DNA of 64,000 bases, taken from contig NC_083389.1 of assembly GCF_031755915.1 (NCBI RefSeq), forward strand, positions 22,319,001-22,383,000, written 5' to 3'. The translations under genes were made by a program, and so were the position numbers. How positions within the stretch are numbered: the stretch's first letter is position 1; every line of letters starts with the position of its first letter. The notes under the pieces are model-generated. The model was not told where the DNA came from, did not search any database, and worked only from the letters and a program-made list of their open reading frames with translations. The stretch comes from Ziziphus jujuba (Eukaryota; Streptophyta; Magnoliopsida; Rosales; Rhamnaceae). Positions 1 to 10,853 of the stretch are shown here, piece by piece.

Positions 1-415
1 GTCTACAATGGAAAATAAAGAAGAAAATGTAAAAAATGATACACATCATGCACTTATTAAATAGCAAATATTAATGTCATCATCTCACTCCTATAAAATC
101 AAATTAAAATTGTTAGAACAAATAATGTAAAATAATACATTCGTCAAAATTCATTCATTCAAGAATCAATGCATAATTCTTTTTTTTTTTTAACCTTAAA
201 ATTTTGGTAAATCATAAATCAATTAACGTTGACAGGTTCACTAATTTTAGTTGATTCTGTAAGCTCTACAAAGATCAAAACAATAAAATTATCAATAAAT
301 TATATTTAAACATTTATATATATATATATAAAAGTAACAATTGGATACAATATATGTGAATATATATATATGATGGGGATGTAAAAGGAAAAAAAATATA
401 TATATATATATATAT

Positions 416-512
416 TAAAAATCAATATATAAAAATGGAAAAAAAATTTAAAAATTAATATATAAAAATGAAAAAAAATATTCTAAAATTAATATATAAA
501 AATGAAAAAAAT
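416..512. repeat. AT-rich minisatellite, about 3 units
   Basis: Three imperfect units of about 33-36 bp, each built on the core AATATATAAAAATG followed by an A-run, lie next to (TA)n tracts. There is no coding potential. The rest of 1-1018 is AT-rich non-coding sequence in which I see no gene. Confidence 0.6.
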
Positions 513-550
513 AAAAAATATATAATTTTTTAGTTATATAATATATTATT

Positions 551-728
551 TGGATCGGATTGGATTGGATTGGATTTATATTTCAAATCCATAACCAATC
601 CAATCCATACAATTTATAATATTTTGAACCCAATCAAATCCAATTAATGTAAAAATCCAATCCAAACCGTTAAAAATGGATTGGATTGGGCGGGTTGAAC
701 GGGTTGGATTGGATTTTGCCCACCCCTA
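551..728. repeat. GGATTGGATT-rich repeat with inverted ends
   Basis: The left side is a run of GGATTGGATT words and the right side carries their reverse complement. It closes with a right end that reads TAGGGGTGGGCAAAATCC on the minus strand. Such ends occur on some plant hAT-like non-autonomous elements. I could not find a clean target-site duplication, so the class is uncertain. It may be a truncated element or a low-complexity foldback. Confidence 0.35.
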
Positions 729-1018
729 TTTGATATTGGGATGGAGGGATTGAAACTAGATCACCAAAGGAAACAATGATTTTATCATTTAATTATCTCT
801 TTGTTGTATTTGATTCAAAATATTTGTTTTTGTTTATATTTAATTTGAAGCATTGATTTCATAACTTTGCAATTATAACCAAATTAAAAATACATGTTTT
901 CTTTAGCTTATCATGTATTAAAATAATAAGCAATGTTACAGTACCAAATTTTTTTATCAAAATTTTGATAGCCAATTATGTAGTAGTTTTTTAATGGTGT
1001 TAAATTGATATTACTTTA

Positions 1019-1471
1019 GAGCATCTCCAATAACTCTCTATATTAATTCTGTCCATTCAAAAATTATTTGCCACATCAGATAAATAAATAAGGTTTTAAA
1101 AAAATCATTTCCAATAGTTCTGTGCATTAGTTCTGTCAAACTAATGTGACAACAAAAGAAATAGAAACTGTGAATGATACTGTTTACTTCTGGAAACCCT
1201 GTTAAACAGGCTAAGTCAACATTTTATTTATTTTTATTAACTTTTGTTAAAAGAAAAATAACTTCTGCGTAGGTTTTTGTTTTTTTTAATTAAATATAAT
1301 TTTAAAATAAAAAATTACACATTAGCATTTTATAACATTTTAAGCAGAACCCATTGGAAAGAAATTGTCTAAAATATTATTTATTAAATAGAAAAAATGT
1401 CATATAAGCATGAACACTTTCTAAAATCAATGTCGCATAAACTCCAATAAAAAGAACCATTGGAGATACTC
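1019..1471. mobile_element. Harbinger/Tourist-like MITE
   Basis: The element is 453 bp long. It starts GAGCATCTCCAATA and ends CATTGGAGATACTC, an imperfect 14-bp terminal inverted repeat. Both outer edges are flanked by the trinucleotide TTA (1016-1018 and 1472-1474), the TWA target duplication typical of PIF/Harbinger elements. There is no internal open frame, so it is non-autonomous. The class is inferred from the TIR and TSD only. Confidence 0.7.
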
Positions 1472-1474
1472 TTA

Positions 1475-3350
1475 TATACATGAGTAGATAAACCATTTAA
1501 AAGTTGCCTAATTATGAATACCAAAATTTTGGTAAAAAAATTTGATCACTCTAAATTTATCCTAAAATAATAATAATAATAATAATAACCAAAGGACTTA
1601 TAAAACCACTATTAAATTGATTTATGGGAAATTTCTTTGGAAATAGCACCAATAACAAATCTATTATTTGTTTAAACAGAGATTTTGAATTTGAATTCTT
1701 CATCTTAATATCAATGAGATTAAAATATAAAAAGGATCATTAGTTCTATTTATCCATAACTATGCCGCACTTTGATCTTAAACTTTTTTCTGTTTTTTTT
1801 GGTTCATTTTAGTTATTAAACTACCATCAAGTCTAAATTTTTGCAGTTTTTAAATATATAATATATTTATTGTCACAAGAAAACCTTAATATTATAAAAT
1901 TACAACATTGAAATTATTGTAACAATAAAATATCAAAATTACAAGACCAGATGATCCCACAAAATTCCTACATATCGCAATAAATAAATTGAATGTCTTA
2001 AAATTGCTAGAAGGTAGATAAAAAATTGTTTATAAACCAACATGCCAAAAATAAAATGAAAAACAAAAAAATTAAGGGACCAAAATGTACCTATAGATAT
2101 AATTAAGCTCTAATGGAGCTAGTAATTGAAATAAAAATTGTTTTTACCAAAAAAAAAAAATCCAAATAAAAGTTGTTTTATTTGGATTTTTTTTTTTTTG
2201 GATAAGAATTGACGTCAAGGTTTCTTTTTTTTTTTTTTTAAAAAAAAATTTTCAAAAGAAATTGAAGGTTTATCCACAACGAAAGAAGACAATTAATGAA
2301 GAGGTCCCACGAGCATGATGATCAAGCTGTGGTACTTTTTAAAATAAAAAATAAATAAAAAAAAAAAAAAAAAAAAGAGAAAGGACTTGACTATTTTCTG
2401 ATATGGATGAGGCAGGCTTGTAAGGTTCCCAACATGTTAGCGTCAAAAAGAATTCATAGTCCGAAAAATTGACCAATACTTCTTTGCCATCTACATGTCG
2501 TTTCCAAGATAATCACCAAATGAGGTCAAGTTTTTCAGTCAGTGGGAAGCTTGTTGTTCCAAGCAATATGAGATTTTTCTTTTAAGAAATACTTTTTGCT
2601 ACCAAATTTAGTCCATCGTTATTTAAATACACAATTTATTTTTTTACTTGCTTTGGTATTTCGTGTATTCAACACCTTCTGTTCCCTTTGTACTTTTCTC
2701 TAGGAATTAAACATTCCAAGAGTCAAGATAGTGAACGAGTATATCTACTTTTCAGCTTTTCTTTCCCTTGATTTTTATGATAATCTTTAGCATCCATCAT
2801 TTTTATTTATTATTAATTTTTGTAAGTATAAACTTGTCTTAAAAGATGGAAAATGCTTATCTTATTAGGATGTAATTAAAAAAAAAAAAAAACATTAAAG
2901 GAGATGAACCTAAATCCATCGCCTAATATGTCCATACTTAATTTGGTAAGAACTTCTTACAATAAAGTTAATTGAAGTATATCATATATATATATATATA
3001 TATATTTATTTTTGGGGTGAAACTTGGAGTGTATCATTACTTTTAAAGTAATTTATAATAAAGTCAGTTTCATTACCTATAACTCACTCTTCCCATTGGC
3101 TACCCACGTTCAAGTTTAAGGAAAGTGAGTTTGATTTAATTGTTTGTAAGGAATGTAGATAAATGTGAGACATCGGCATGTTAAGCCGCAGATTGATCTC
3201 TCTCTCTCTCTCTCTCCATATTAAAAAATGAATAAAAATTACAAAATGATTTGATATTGTAAGTCAATAAATACATCGTAGGCTAAAGCAATTATTTTTT
3301 CGAATAAATTACTTGAAGTGATAAATATATATATATATATATATCAAAGA

Positions 3351-3385
<35 letters not shown>

Positions 3386-6300
3386 AAAGGATACGTCATG
3401 ATACCCATTCATTTTATTCACAAAAAAGGAAAAAAAGTCATAATTCTCATTTTCTTTAAAAGTCTGACCTAAATTCAACATAGAAAATTGTTTCATAAAT
3501 AGCTTATTAGTTACATTTTAAATGGAACATGACAATTTGTTAAATATATACATATAAGTTGGAACATAAAAGAATATTCTTGCTAATATCATATACCTAT
3601 GGCCAATGGCCATGCAACATAAGACATGCTAGACTCAACCCTCAATTCTTAAATCTGTAAGTGTGATGGTTCATCAATTTTCTTAAACCTATATAAAGGA
3701 GGATAATATATTATATTATATATATATATATATATATTGATAGACCACCTAAAGTGATAGTTTAACATATATATTTTTAATTAACCTGTTTGCAAAAAAA
3801 AGAAAGAAAAAAAAAACATATATATTTTTAACCTATTAGTGTGCAGTTGTCAAATAGAATTGGACGTTGAAATATCTCTCACATTCATATTTATAAAGTT
3901 TTCAATTCAACATATATTCTTTTTTCAATTTAAATTAGAAATTGTTGATATTCTGAGTTTTGCAATGAAAATAAAAAGCTCAAATATAAAAAAGCGTATA
4001 TTGTGACAAATAAAGTTAATATCATTTACATTCGCCAAAAAAATAAAACAAAAAGGTTAATATCATTTGCATCGTTTCCATATATGGAACAGCTTTGATT
4101 GAATGGTTCAAAGTTTTAAATTTTGCATTCTTACATATTTGTTATAAATTCAACCACGTTTTAATATATCTTAGCCATATTAATCTTATGAAATATCAAC
4201 AAAACATTATGTTTTTTTGGATAATGAATCAAGCGGCCCTATTAATATATCCCACACAAGCATGAGGATGAATGTAAGAAAGAAAATAAAGACCAAAAAT
4301 CACATAAAAAAAATTATAATAATATAATTTGAAGGAATTAAAAAACACACATCTGAACGGAATAAACGAGTGTGCTTAAACATTTCTCTCTCTCTTCTAG
4401 TCGTTGGCCATACAATGCATCAAACTGGAATTCCTCCTCCCAAGTCCATAATTTTTCTCATTATATTAATACTAATAATATAATAAACAATCATTATTAA
4501 ATGCAAGCAACTGAACTATTGCCAATGCGGCAAAATCGAAGCAATCAGAGAACTAAAACTGAGCAATCATGAACATGTTCATTGAACTTTGATCAAAGGA
4601 AACGCTGTAAATCTGGATTATATATAATTAATATATATTTTTTTGACTAATGGGTTTTGCTGATCAAAATCAAACAACTATTGTAATTACAAACAAATAG
4701 TATATAATAATATTCTTCCTCTATGTAATTATATATGTATCAATGGACAGTTGAAGTTCAGTTGGAGGAGACCAAGAACCAGATGGCCAACATGGCCCAC
4801 ATCATTATGCTGCCAAGAATCTAGTTTGTGTTTGTGGTGATTAACTTTGTTTACCAGATTGCGATTTTTTGGACTTTGGGTTGGTATCAGAATTTATAAA
4901 AAGAAGACACTTGTGGAGAAAATTGGTTCATTGTATTTGACTTTAGGCTAGCAAAACAGAAAAAGAAGGCATGGGTTCCTAACCAAATAAAAAAAAAAAA
5001 AAAAATGTTTCAATTGGTTTTGATTCTTTGAAAAGATCGACCAAAACGTGCTCAATTTCGTATGTTTAATCTTCAGTTTACTTCCATTTATAATAAAACT
5101 TCACTTAATTTTTTTATGCCTCCTTCTTCTTTATTTATTTATTTTTTTCGTTCATATGCCATGTTTATTTTTGTCATTATTGCTAGATTGCTCGTCAACT
5201 CCAATTATCGATCTTTTGTTGGAATTCATACTAAAATGAAAATAAATATACATAACGTGGTTCTTTTGTTTGTAATATTCCTACATACATTGTCAAAACA
5301 TAATAATGATATGACTTATAAGTTCAAATGTGACTTGTTGAATCTGACCAACAAGAACTTTCATACCAATATATTACCAATAATAAAAGAGGAACTTTTA
5401 TATGAATACTTTATCAACCCAAAAAAAAAAAAAAAAAAAAAACTTTTATAAGAATACTATCACTATAAATGTAGGCATACGCAAATAGAGCCAATTATTA
5501 TTTTTTGGACCCCAATTGTAATCCTTCAACCTATATTTTGACACCCAACCTCATCAAATATACATATAATCAAAAAAAAAGAAAAAAAGAAAAAAAAAGC
5601 ACATAAAATCAAAATTTCCATTTCCGTTGCTCTTAACATATCAAAGCAATAATGCCTTTTTAAAGTATTATGAACAAGAATATCCTCAACATATGAGGGA
5701 AGAGTTTTTTAAGCAAGAAAAAAGAGTAACATATATAGTTTTTTAATAAAATTATGAAATGATTGTTTTACAATGCAAAATAACTTTATACACTTCATTA
5801 AACATTTTAATTGCTAAAATACCCATACTTATTTTTTACCTTTTAGTTTTGAAATTTCAAAATCAAATCATATTGAAATTCAAAGTTTTTTTTCATTATT
5901 TTTTATTTTTAAAGAAATGTTCAATTAATAAAATGACATGTGTTAAAAATTACCATATCTGCACAAACTCATCATCCCAAATTTATTTTTTATTTTTTAT
6001 TAAGTAAATATTGAAGCTCTTTTTGTTAGTGGCGTTTCTTCTCCATGGGAAGGGGCTTATTCTCCATTAATGTAGGCAAAACCTTGAAAATACACATTTA
6101 ACATGTAAGATGTTGGTTATATACCAAACAAAATCCAAATATTTATCTCAAAAAAAAAAAAGAAAAAAAAAAGTGACTTACTTTTCTGATCCTAGCAAAA
6201 TTGGGTCTTCTCTCTCAATCTCTGGCATATCTCTGCCTAAGTATTATCCATAGCCATCTTTTTGAAGCTTTGTCTTGTTCCAATGGTATAGATTTCACAA

Positions 6301-7989
6301 CCCTCCAAAGTTCCCTTCCAATTATGAGCATTAGGCTAATACAGACTTGGATAGCTTTTTTCGTGTATTTATGGACTCTGGACAGTAAGAAATGGATCCA
6401 ACATTTTATGAATTCAATGAATATCACTAAGAGGTTGTGGAATCAAGACAAGCAGAAGCTAAAGCAAATAAAATGGTGATTTGCACATGGAAGGACTTTT
6501 GGGCCAAAAATGTTGTCGCTGGCTTTACTGTATTTTGTTGATTTGACATTTTTTCTTTGTTCCAATCAAGGACAATATATGAGATTCATAAATAAACCTA
6601 TTTGGCATCCTACATGACATATGGAAGCTGATTTGGAATCTTTACAAGTTAGAAATTGATCAAAATTAGTTCGGTAGTCAAACTAGTCAACTAGTTTTCT
6701 AATTTGATTTTGACTTTTTGTTTCAGGAAACTATCTTTTATTTTAGTTTTATTTATTTGTTTGCTCGACAAATCAACTTAGAAATTTATTATTTTATTAT
6801 TTTCATTGTAAATTAATTAATTTCTAATTCAAAATAAAAAAATTAATTAATCAAAATTAGAATTACGAAAGGAATGGAACTTTGGCCACATTAGAAAATT
6901 GATATTGTATGGCTGGTTTTCTCTTAGATTTTTAAGGTTTATTGCTTTGTGACTTTAACATATTTAAGGTTATTTTTCAATGAAAATGCATATTTAATAT
7001 TATTTAAAAAATTAATTGTGAGATATAATTCTCTTAGTTCTCTTTGAATACCTTAAATATCATTAAAGAGTGAATATTTTAGTTTTAACTTATCAATAGG
7101 ACATCCATCACCTATTGTGGCATCTTCAATATACCAATGTTTCTAATCACAGGTTGATTAGGGGTTGAGGTGACCATAAAATCTTAACTTTATTTTTCAA
7201 TTCAGACTAATATAATACGGATTTAGACACAAATTGAGCTAGGTTCGTATCACCAACAACTATGGAAATAGGCCAGATAAATTAAGTCGTTTGCCATCAA
7301 TCGTACATGTCCTCGTGGATGTGGAACCACATTCAAGCTAGGCAACATCATGAATGGGAGTTAAATGACCCAAGTTGACCAAATAACAATAACTATCAAG
7401 GCAATAGAGATCCAGGAAAACATATAATTCATAACCAAGTAAATAAAGATTTTCTCTTAGTTATGAAGGAAACAATCTTGTATGCATGTGAGCAACATCA
7501 TGAAAATTTCAAAAAGTATTCCATGAGTTATGTTTGATTGGGAAATCGGCCAATTCAAAAATAGCCAAATCAAGCAACAATGAGACCAAATCAATGGTCA
7601 TGATCAAGGAAGATGTTACAAATCATATGGCTAAGGTAGGAAAAGATGTTTAAAAAACCAACCTATGCATGGTTGAGTTTGATGTTATCGATTCTATGAT
7701 CAAAACTGGTAATTTTGATAATCCTATGACTAAGATTGATTTTTCGATTATTAATTTGTAAACAGGATCAAAAAGGCTGAACCATAACCTGTATTTGGTA
7801 GGAACACATAGAGGCTTCAGATTATTACTAATCAAAGTGGTTTTTCTTATCGTAGAAAAAAGGCCGATTTGTTAGAACACCTGCTTCAGAAGTTGCCTAA
7901 TGTAGTATTAATATATTATTTTATACTTTTGTTCTTCTTCATTATTATTATTATTATTTTAATAAATATTATTATCATTAAAATTTTGG
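1475..7989. other. AT-rich intergenic DNA, no gene recognised
   Basis: This long non-coding stretch has many poly(A)/(T) and (TA)n tracts, a (TC)n tract at 3197-3216, an (AT)n tract at 3323-3344 and a (GA)n tract at 3354-3382. Short open frames near 5050-6480 have skewed Phe/Ile/Leu/Lys composition and no recognisable domain. At 6190-6480 and 7250-7840 the base composition is less extreme, as in a decayed retroelement interior, but I could not identify a domain. Confidence 0.6.
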
Positions 7990-8710
7990 ATGACAATTTA
8001 AGTAATTAAAGCTTGAATAACATCAACTTTCCTGCTTATGGAATATATATATATATATATATATATTATTATGGAGCAATTTAAGAGTCTAAATGAGGCT
8101 AATAATTTATTTTTGAAAGTAATAATAATTTCTTGGAATAAAAGATTTGAATAAGGCCAATTCATAATTTCCTTTCGATCTGGAATATCAACGTGATTGG
8201 TGGCCATTTATGGACTTTATTTAAATTTAATTAAGTAATAAAAGGAAAAGCTTTATTTGAAAATAATTGTTTGATTTGAAGACTTGAAGATATTTTGCCT
8301 TTATTATACCTTCACCTATAAATTGGCACTGGAGGAATAAAAAAGGGATCCATCTTCAAACGCATCAAAACTCCAATATAGAAATTTTATTTTAGAATCT
8401 ATTTACAAATCTCTAAAATCTCATTACATTTTCTTTAATCTTATTTTTCTTGAAAGTTTTATTTTTGTCCATATTCTACCATTTGTCTAAATTATTACTA
8501 TTTCTTTAAGTAAATTTCATTTTATTAAGTCCTATTTCTTTAGGCATTAAAAAAAAAAAACCTTTAAATTGTTTTATTCTCTGCAATTTTAATATAATTG
8601 TTTCATATTAATTAGATTTTTTCACAATAATTTTATTTGTTTTCTTATTTCAATTTTTTAAAAAATGTTTTAATTTTTGAAGTGACACGCCCGCATCATT
8701 TAGAAATATA
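7990..8710 (+). repeat. Dispersed repeat copy A, probably LTR-derived
   Basis: The order of short shared blocks here matches that at 37500-38140. First comes a stretch around TTATTTTGAAAGTAA followed by TTCTTG. Next is a TATA-like CCTATAAATT at about 8314-8323, then a T-rich stretch. Last is a GTGACACGCCCGCA block at about 8682-8696. A TATA box followed by a transcribed-looking leader fits an old LTR or TRIM element. No coding sequence, PBS or clear ends were found. Confidence 0.4.
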
Positions 8711-9553
8711 ATGTTAGAAAAAATATCTAATAGTGGGTTTCAGAAATCATTTGACTGAAACCACAAAAAACTTAGAGAAGGAAGAATAAAATGAAGAAAA
8801 CATACAGGGGCGAATGGAACCTAGAGGTTCAGTAGAGTTTTTCAAAAAAATAGAGTTTTTCAAAAAAAAAAAAAAAAAGAAAGAAAGAATAGTATTATTA
8901 TGAACATTTAAAATTTATAAGTCTGTGTAAAGTGATTTTTTTTTAGTACAACTAGCATTTTTCTAAGATCATATCATATCACATTCTTTTTTTTTCCCTG
9001 TTAAGTATCATACAATGTCACTGTCCAACACAAATAACATTAAAAAAAAAAAATACAATAAAAGATCATGTCCCTTATACATATTTATACATTCAGTTTC
9101 TCATTAGGACATTTTTATAGATTTTTTATCAGGATCTCACCTATCTTTTTTGAATTAAAGATGCATTTGAAATTTGTATATAAACATAGTGAGATAATAA
9201 AACTCTATGAGGGAAAAGAATAAGTTGTCAGAACTTATATAATTAAACTCTAAATATAGTTTTAAATCTTGAAGAGATCTAAAAACTAATAAGGAGTATC
9301 TGGATTAAAAATTCTTTAGAATATCTTGATGAGAGCTTAAATATAAATATGATTAATTTTCTGAAACTATCACCTAGTTTGTTTTGGAAGATATGATTAT
9401 GTAAATAATAAAATTTTGACATGCATTAACTAGTGTAGAAAAAGTGAACTTTTGAAAGGTGTGAAATTAAATTTCTATTGGATATTAGATTCAATTTTAG
9501 TTTTCACATTACTGTGTTTCTCGCAATAAGTTAACAATTATCTATATATATAT

Positions 9554-9745
9554 AGAATCCGACTATTATCCGCACTGTTCGCATTTGGACTAAGAGAAAA
9601 AATGACAGTTTTTGAAAATCATCCCGTCGTCTTTTCTTTGTATGTGTGAGAGAAAAAACGACGATTTTTTGAAAAACTATCATCTTTTTATTTTTTTTTT
9701 TATCCGTATGTAGATGATCCGGATGGTAGAATCATCCCATATATA
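9554..9745. repeat. Foldback (MITE-like) repeat
   Basis: The first half (AGAATCCGACTATTATCCGC, then an A-rich stretch around GACAGTTTTTGAAAA) is imperfectly complementary to the second half (GACGATTTTTTGAAAAACTA, then ATGATCCGGATGGTAGAATC). The whole could fold into a hairpin. It resembles the smaller foldback at 24037-24153. Its right end overlaps the start of the duplicated block at 9723. Confidence 0.4.
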
Positions 9746-10316
9746 TATGAGTCTAATAAAATAAAGGATTTATTAATAGAGATTGTAAAGAATTGCCATC
9801 CATAACCATCATATCAAAAACTATTTTCTTTTCTTTTAGTCCACATGTGAATGATCCGGACGGTAGAATTATTCTATATATAATAAATGAAAAATTTATT
9901 AATGGCGATTGTGAAGGATCACCATCCATAACCATTAGATCACGCAGATCATATAAATATGACAGTTATAGATGATTGTTTCTCATAACCCATCTATGTA
10001 AATTTATCATTATATCAATATTGTTTGTCTATAGGTTTTTTATTTTTTTATTTTTTTGGTAAAGTCTATATATAATATATATGTATATATGTATATATAT
10101 GCACATATCAAATTCCCATTTTTGATATTCAAAATTAAATCTTTGTAGGACATTCAAGTATTGAAATGATTAGTTTCCACTCTATGATATCAAATCTTCA
10201 TGCCCCTAATATTAAAAAATAATAATAACAAAAAATCCAAATTGTGATCCACCAGAAATGCGAAACGAAAATAAAAAACAAAATGGTAGGACCTCACTTG
10301 CCCCTATGGTACAATG
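9723..10316. repeat. Direct duplication, left copy (594 bp)
   Basis: Nearly identical to 14840-15437. I see one substitution (C at about 9739, T in the right copy) and a 4-bp indel (AATA, extra in the right copy near 15073). The left copy runs directly into the TG of the gypsy LTR. Its last five bases, CAATG, are the expected 5-bp target site. It contains an internal GATCCGGAYGGTAGAAT-type repeat of about 120-130 bp. Confidence 0.9.
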
Positions 10317-10841
10317 TGTCACGGACTTGTTTGTTTACCCTTCAAGCCGTGCGGCCTTAGTTGCTATTCCGACCCTTTGTTGCAACTAAGTAAGCCTTTT
10401 GCCCACTAAAAGAGAAAGCTAAGCAAAGAAAGCTAGAGCACAAAGAGAGTTTGGAAGAATGAAAGTATATTGCTTAAGAGAGAGCTTTACAAGAGAAGCT
10501 TGGATTCTTGGATCGTTTGGCCAAATGAGGCCTCCACCTATTTATAGGCATACAAAGCTTAATCCTACGGCTATAATTGCTTTAATCCTACGGTGGAGAA
10601 TGGGTGTCTAGATCCTTCCCACCTACTTTCCCACCTACTTTACATAAAATATCTAAAGAAACATCTAGAAATGGATATGTACATGGCTTGACCTAGAGTT
10701 CTCCACAAGGTTCTAGAGAATTCTACATTACTCTAGGTGCTTGGCCCATTGTAAGGCCCAAAATAGGCCCAAAGTGGATTGTAAGGCCCAAAATGGAGAG
10801 AATGCTCACCAAGTGTTTGATGAAATGCTTCAACCGTGACA
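10317..10841 (-). repeat. Gypsy 3' LTR (525 bp)
   Basis: It is bounded by perfect 8-bp inverted ends, TGTCACGG at the left and CCGTGACA at the right. It contains a TATA-like palindrome CCTATTTATAGG at about 10537-10548, consistent with an LTR promoter reading leftwards. The left border abuts CAATG, the probable target-site duplication. The matching 5' LTR is absent. Confidence 0.9.
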
Positions 10842-10853
10842 TTCTCCCCCACC
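10842..10853 (-). other. Polypurine tract of gypsy element
   Basis: On the minus strand this reads GGTGGGGGAGAA directly before the LTR start TGTCACGG. It is the expected primer for plus-strand DNA synthesis. It overlaps the last base of the stop codon of the polyprotein frame. Confidence 0.85.

Noticed and set aside
5048..6007. Short open frames rich in Phe, Ile, Leu and Lys
   Set aside because: Composition follows the AT-rich DNA, there is no domain, and overlapping frames are equally open.
6190..6480. Possible copia gag remnant (plus strand, TTLQSS-like words) or a small gene
   Set aside because: Only faint resemblance to the gag helical core, open frames on both strands and no neighbouring pol.
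7250..7840. Possible degraded coding region between 7.25 and 7.84 kb
   Set aside because: Many stops in every frame and no recognisable motif; at most a decayed retroelement interior.
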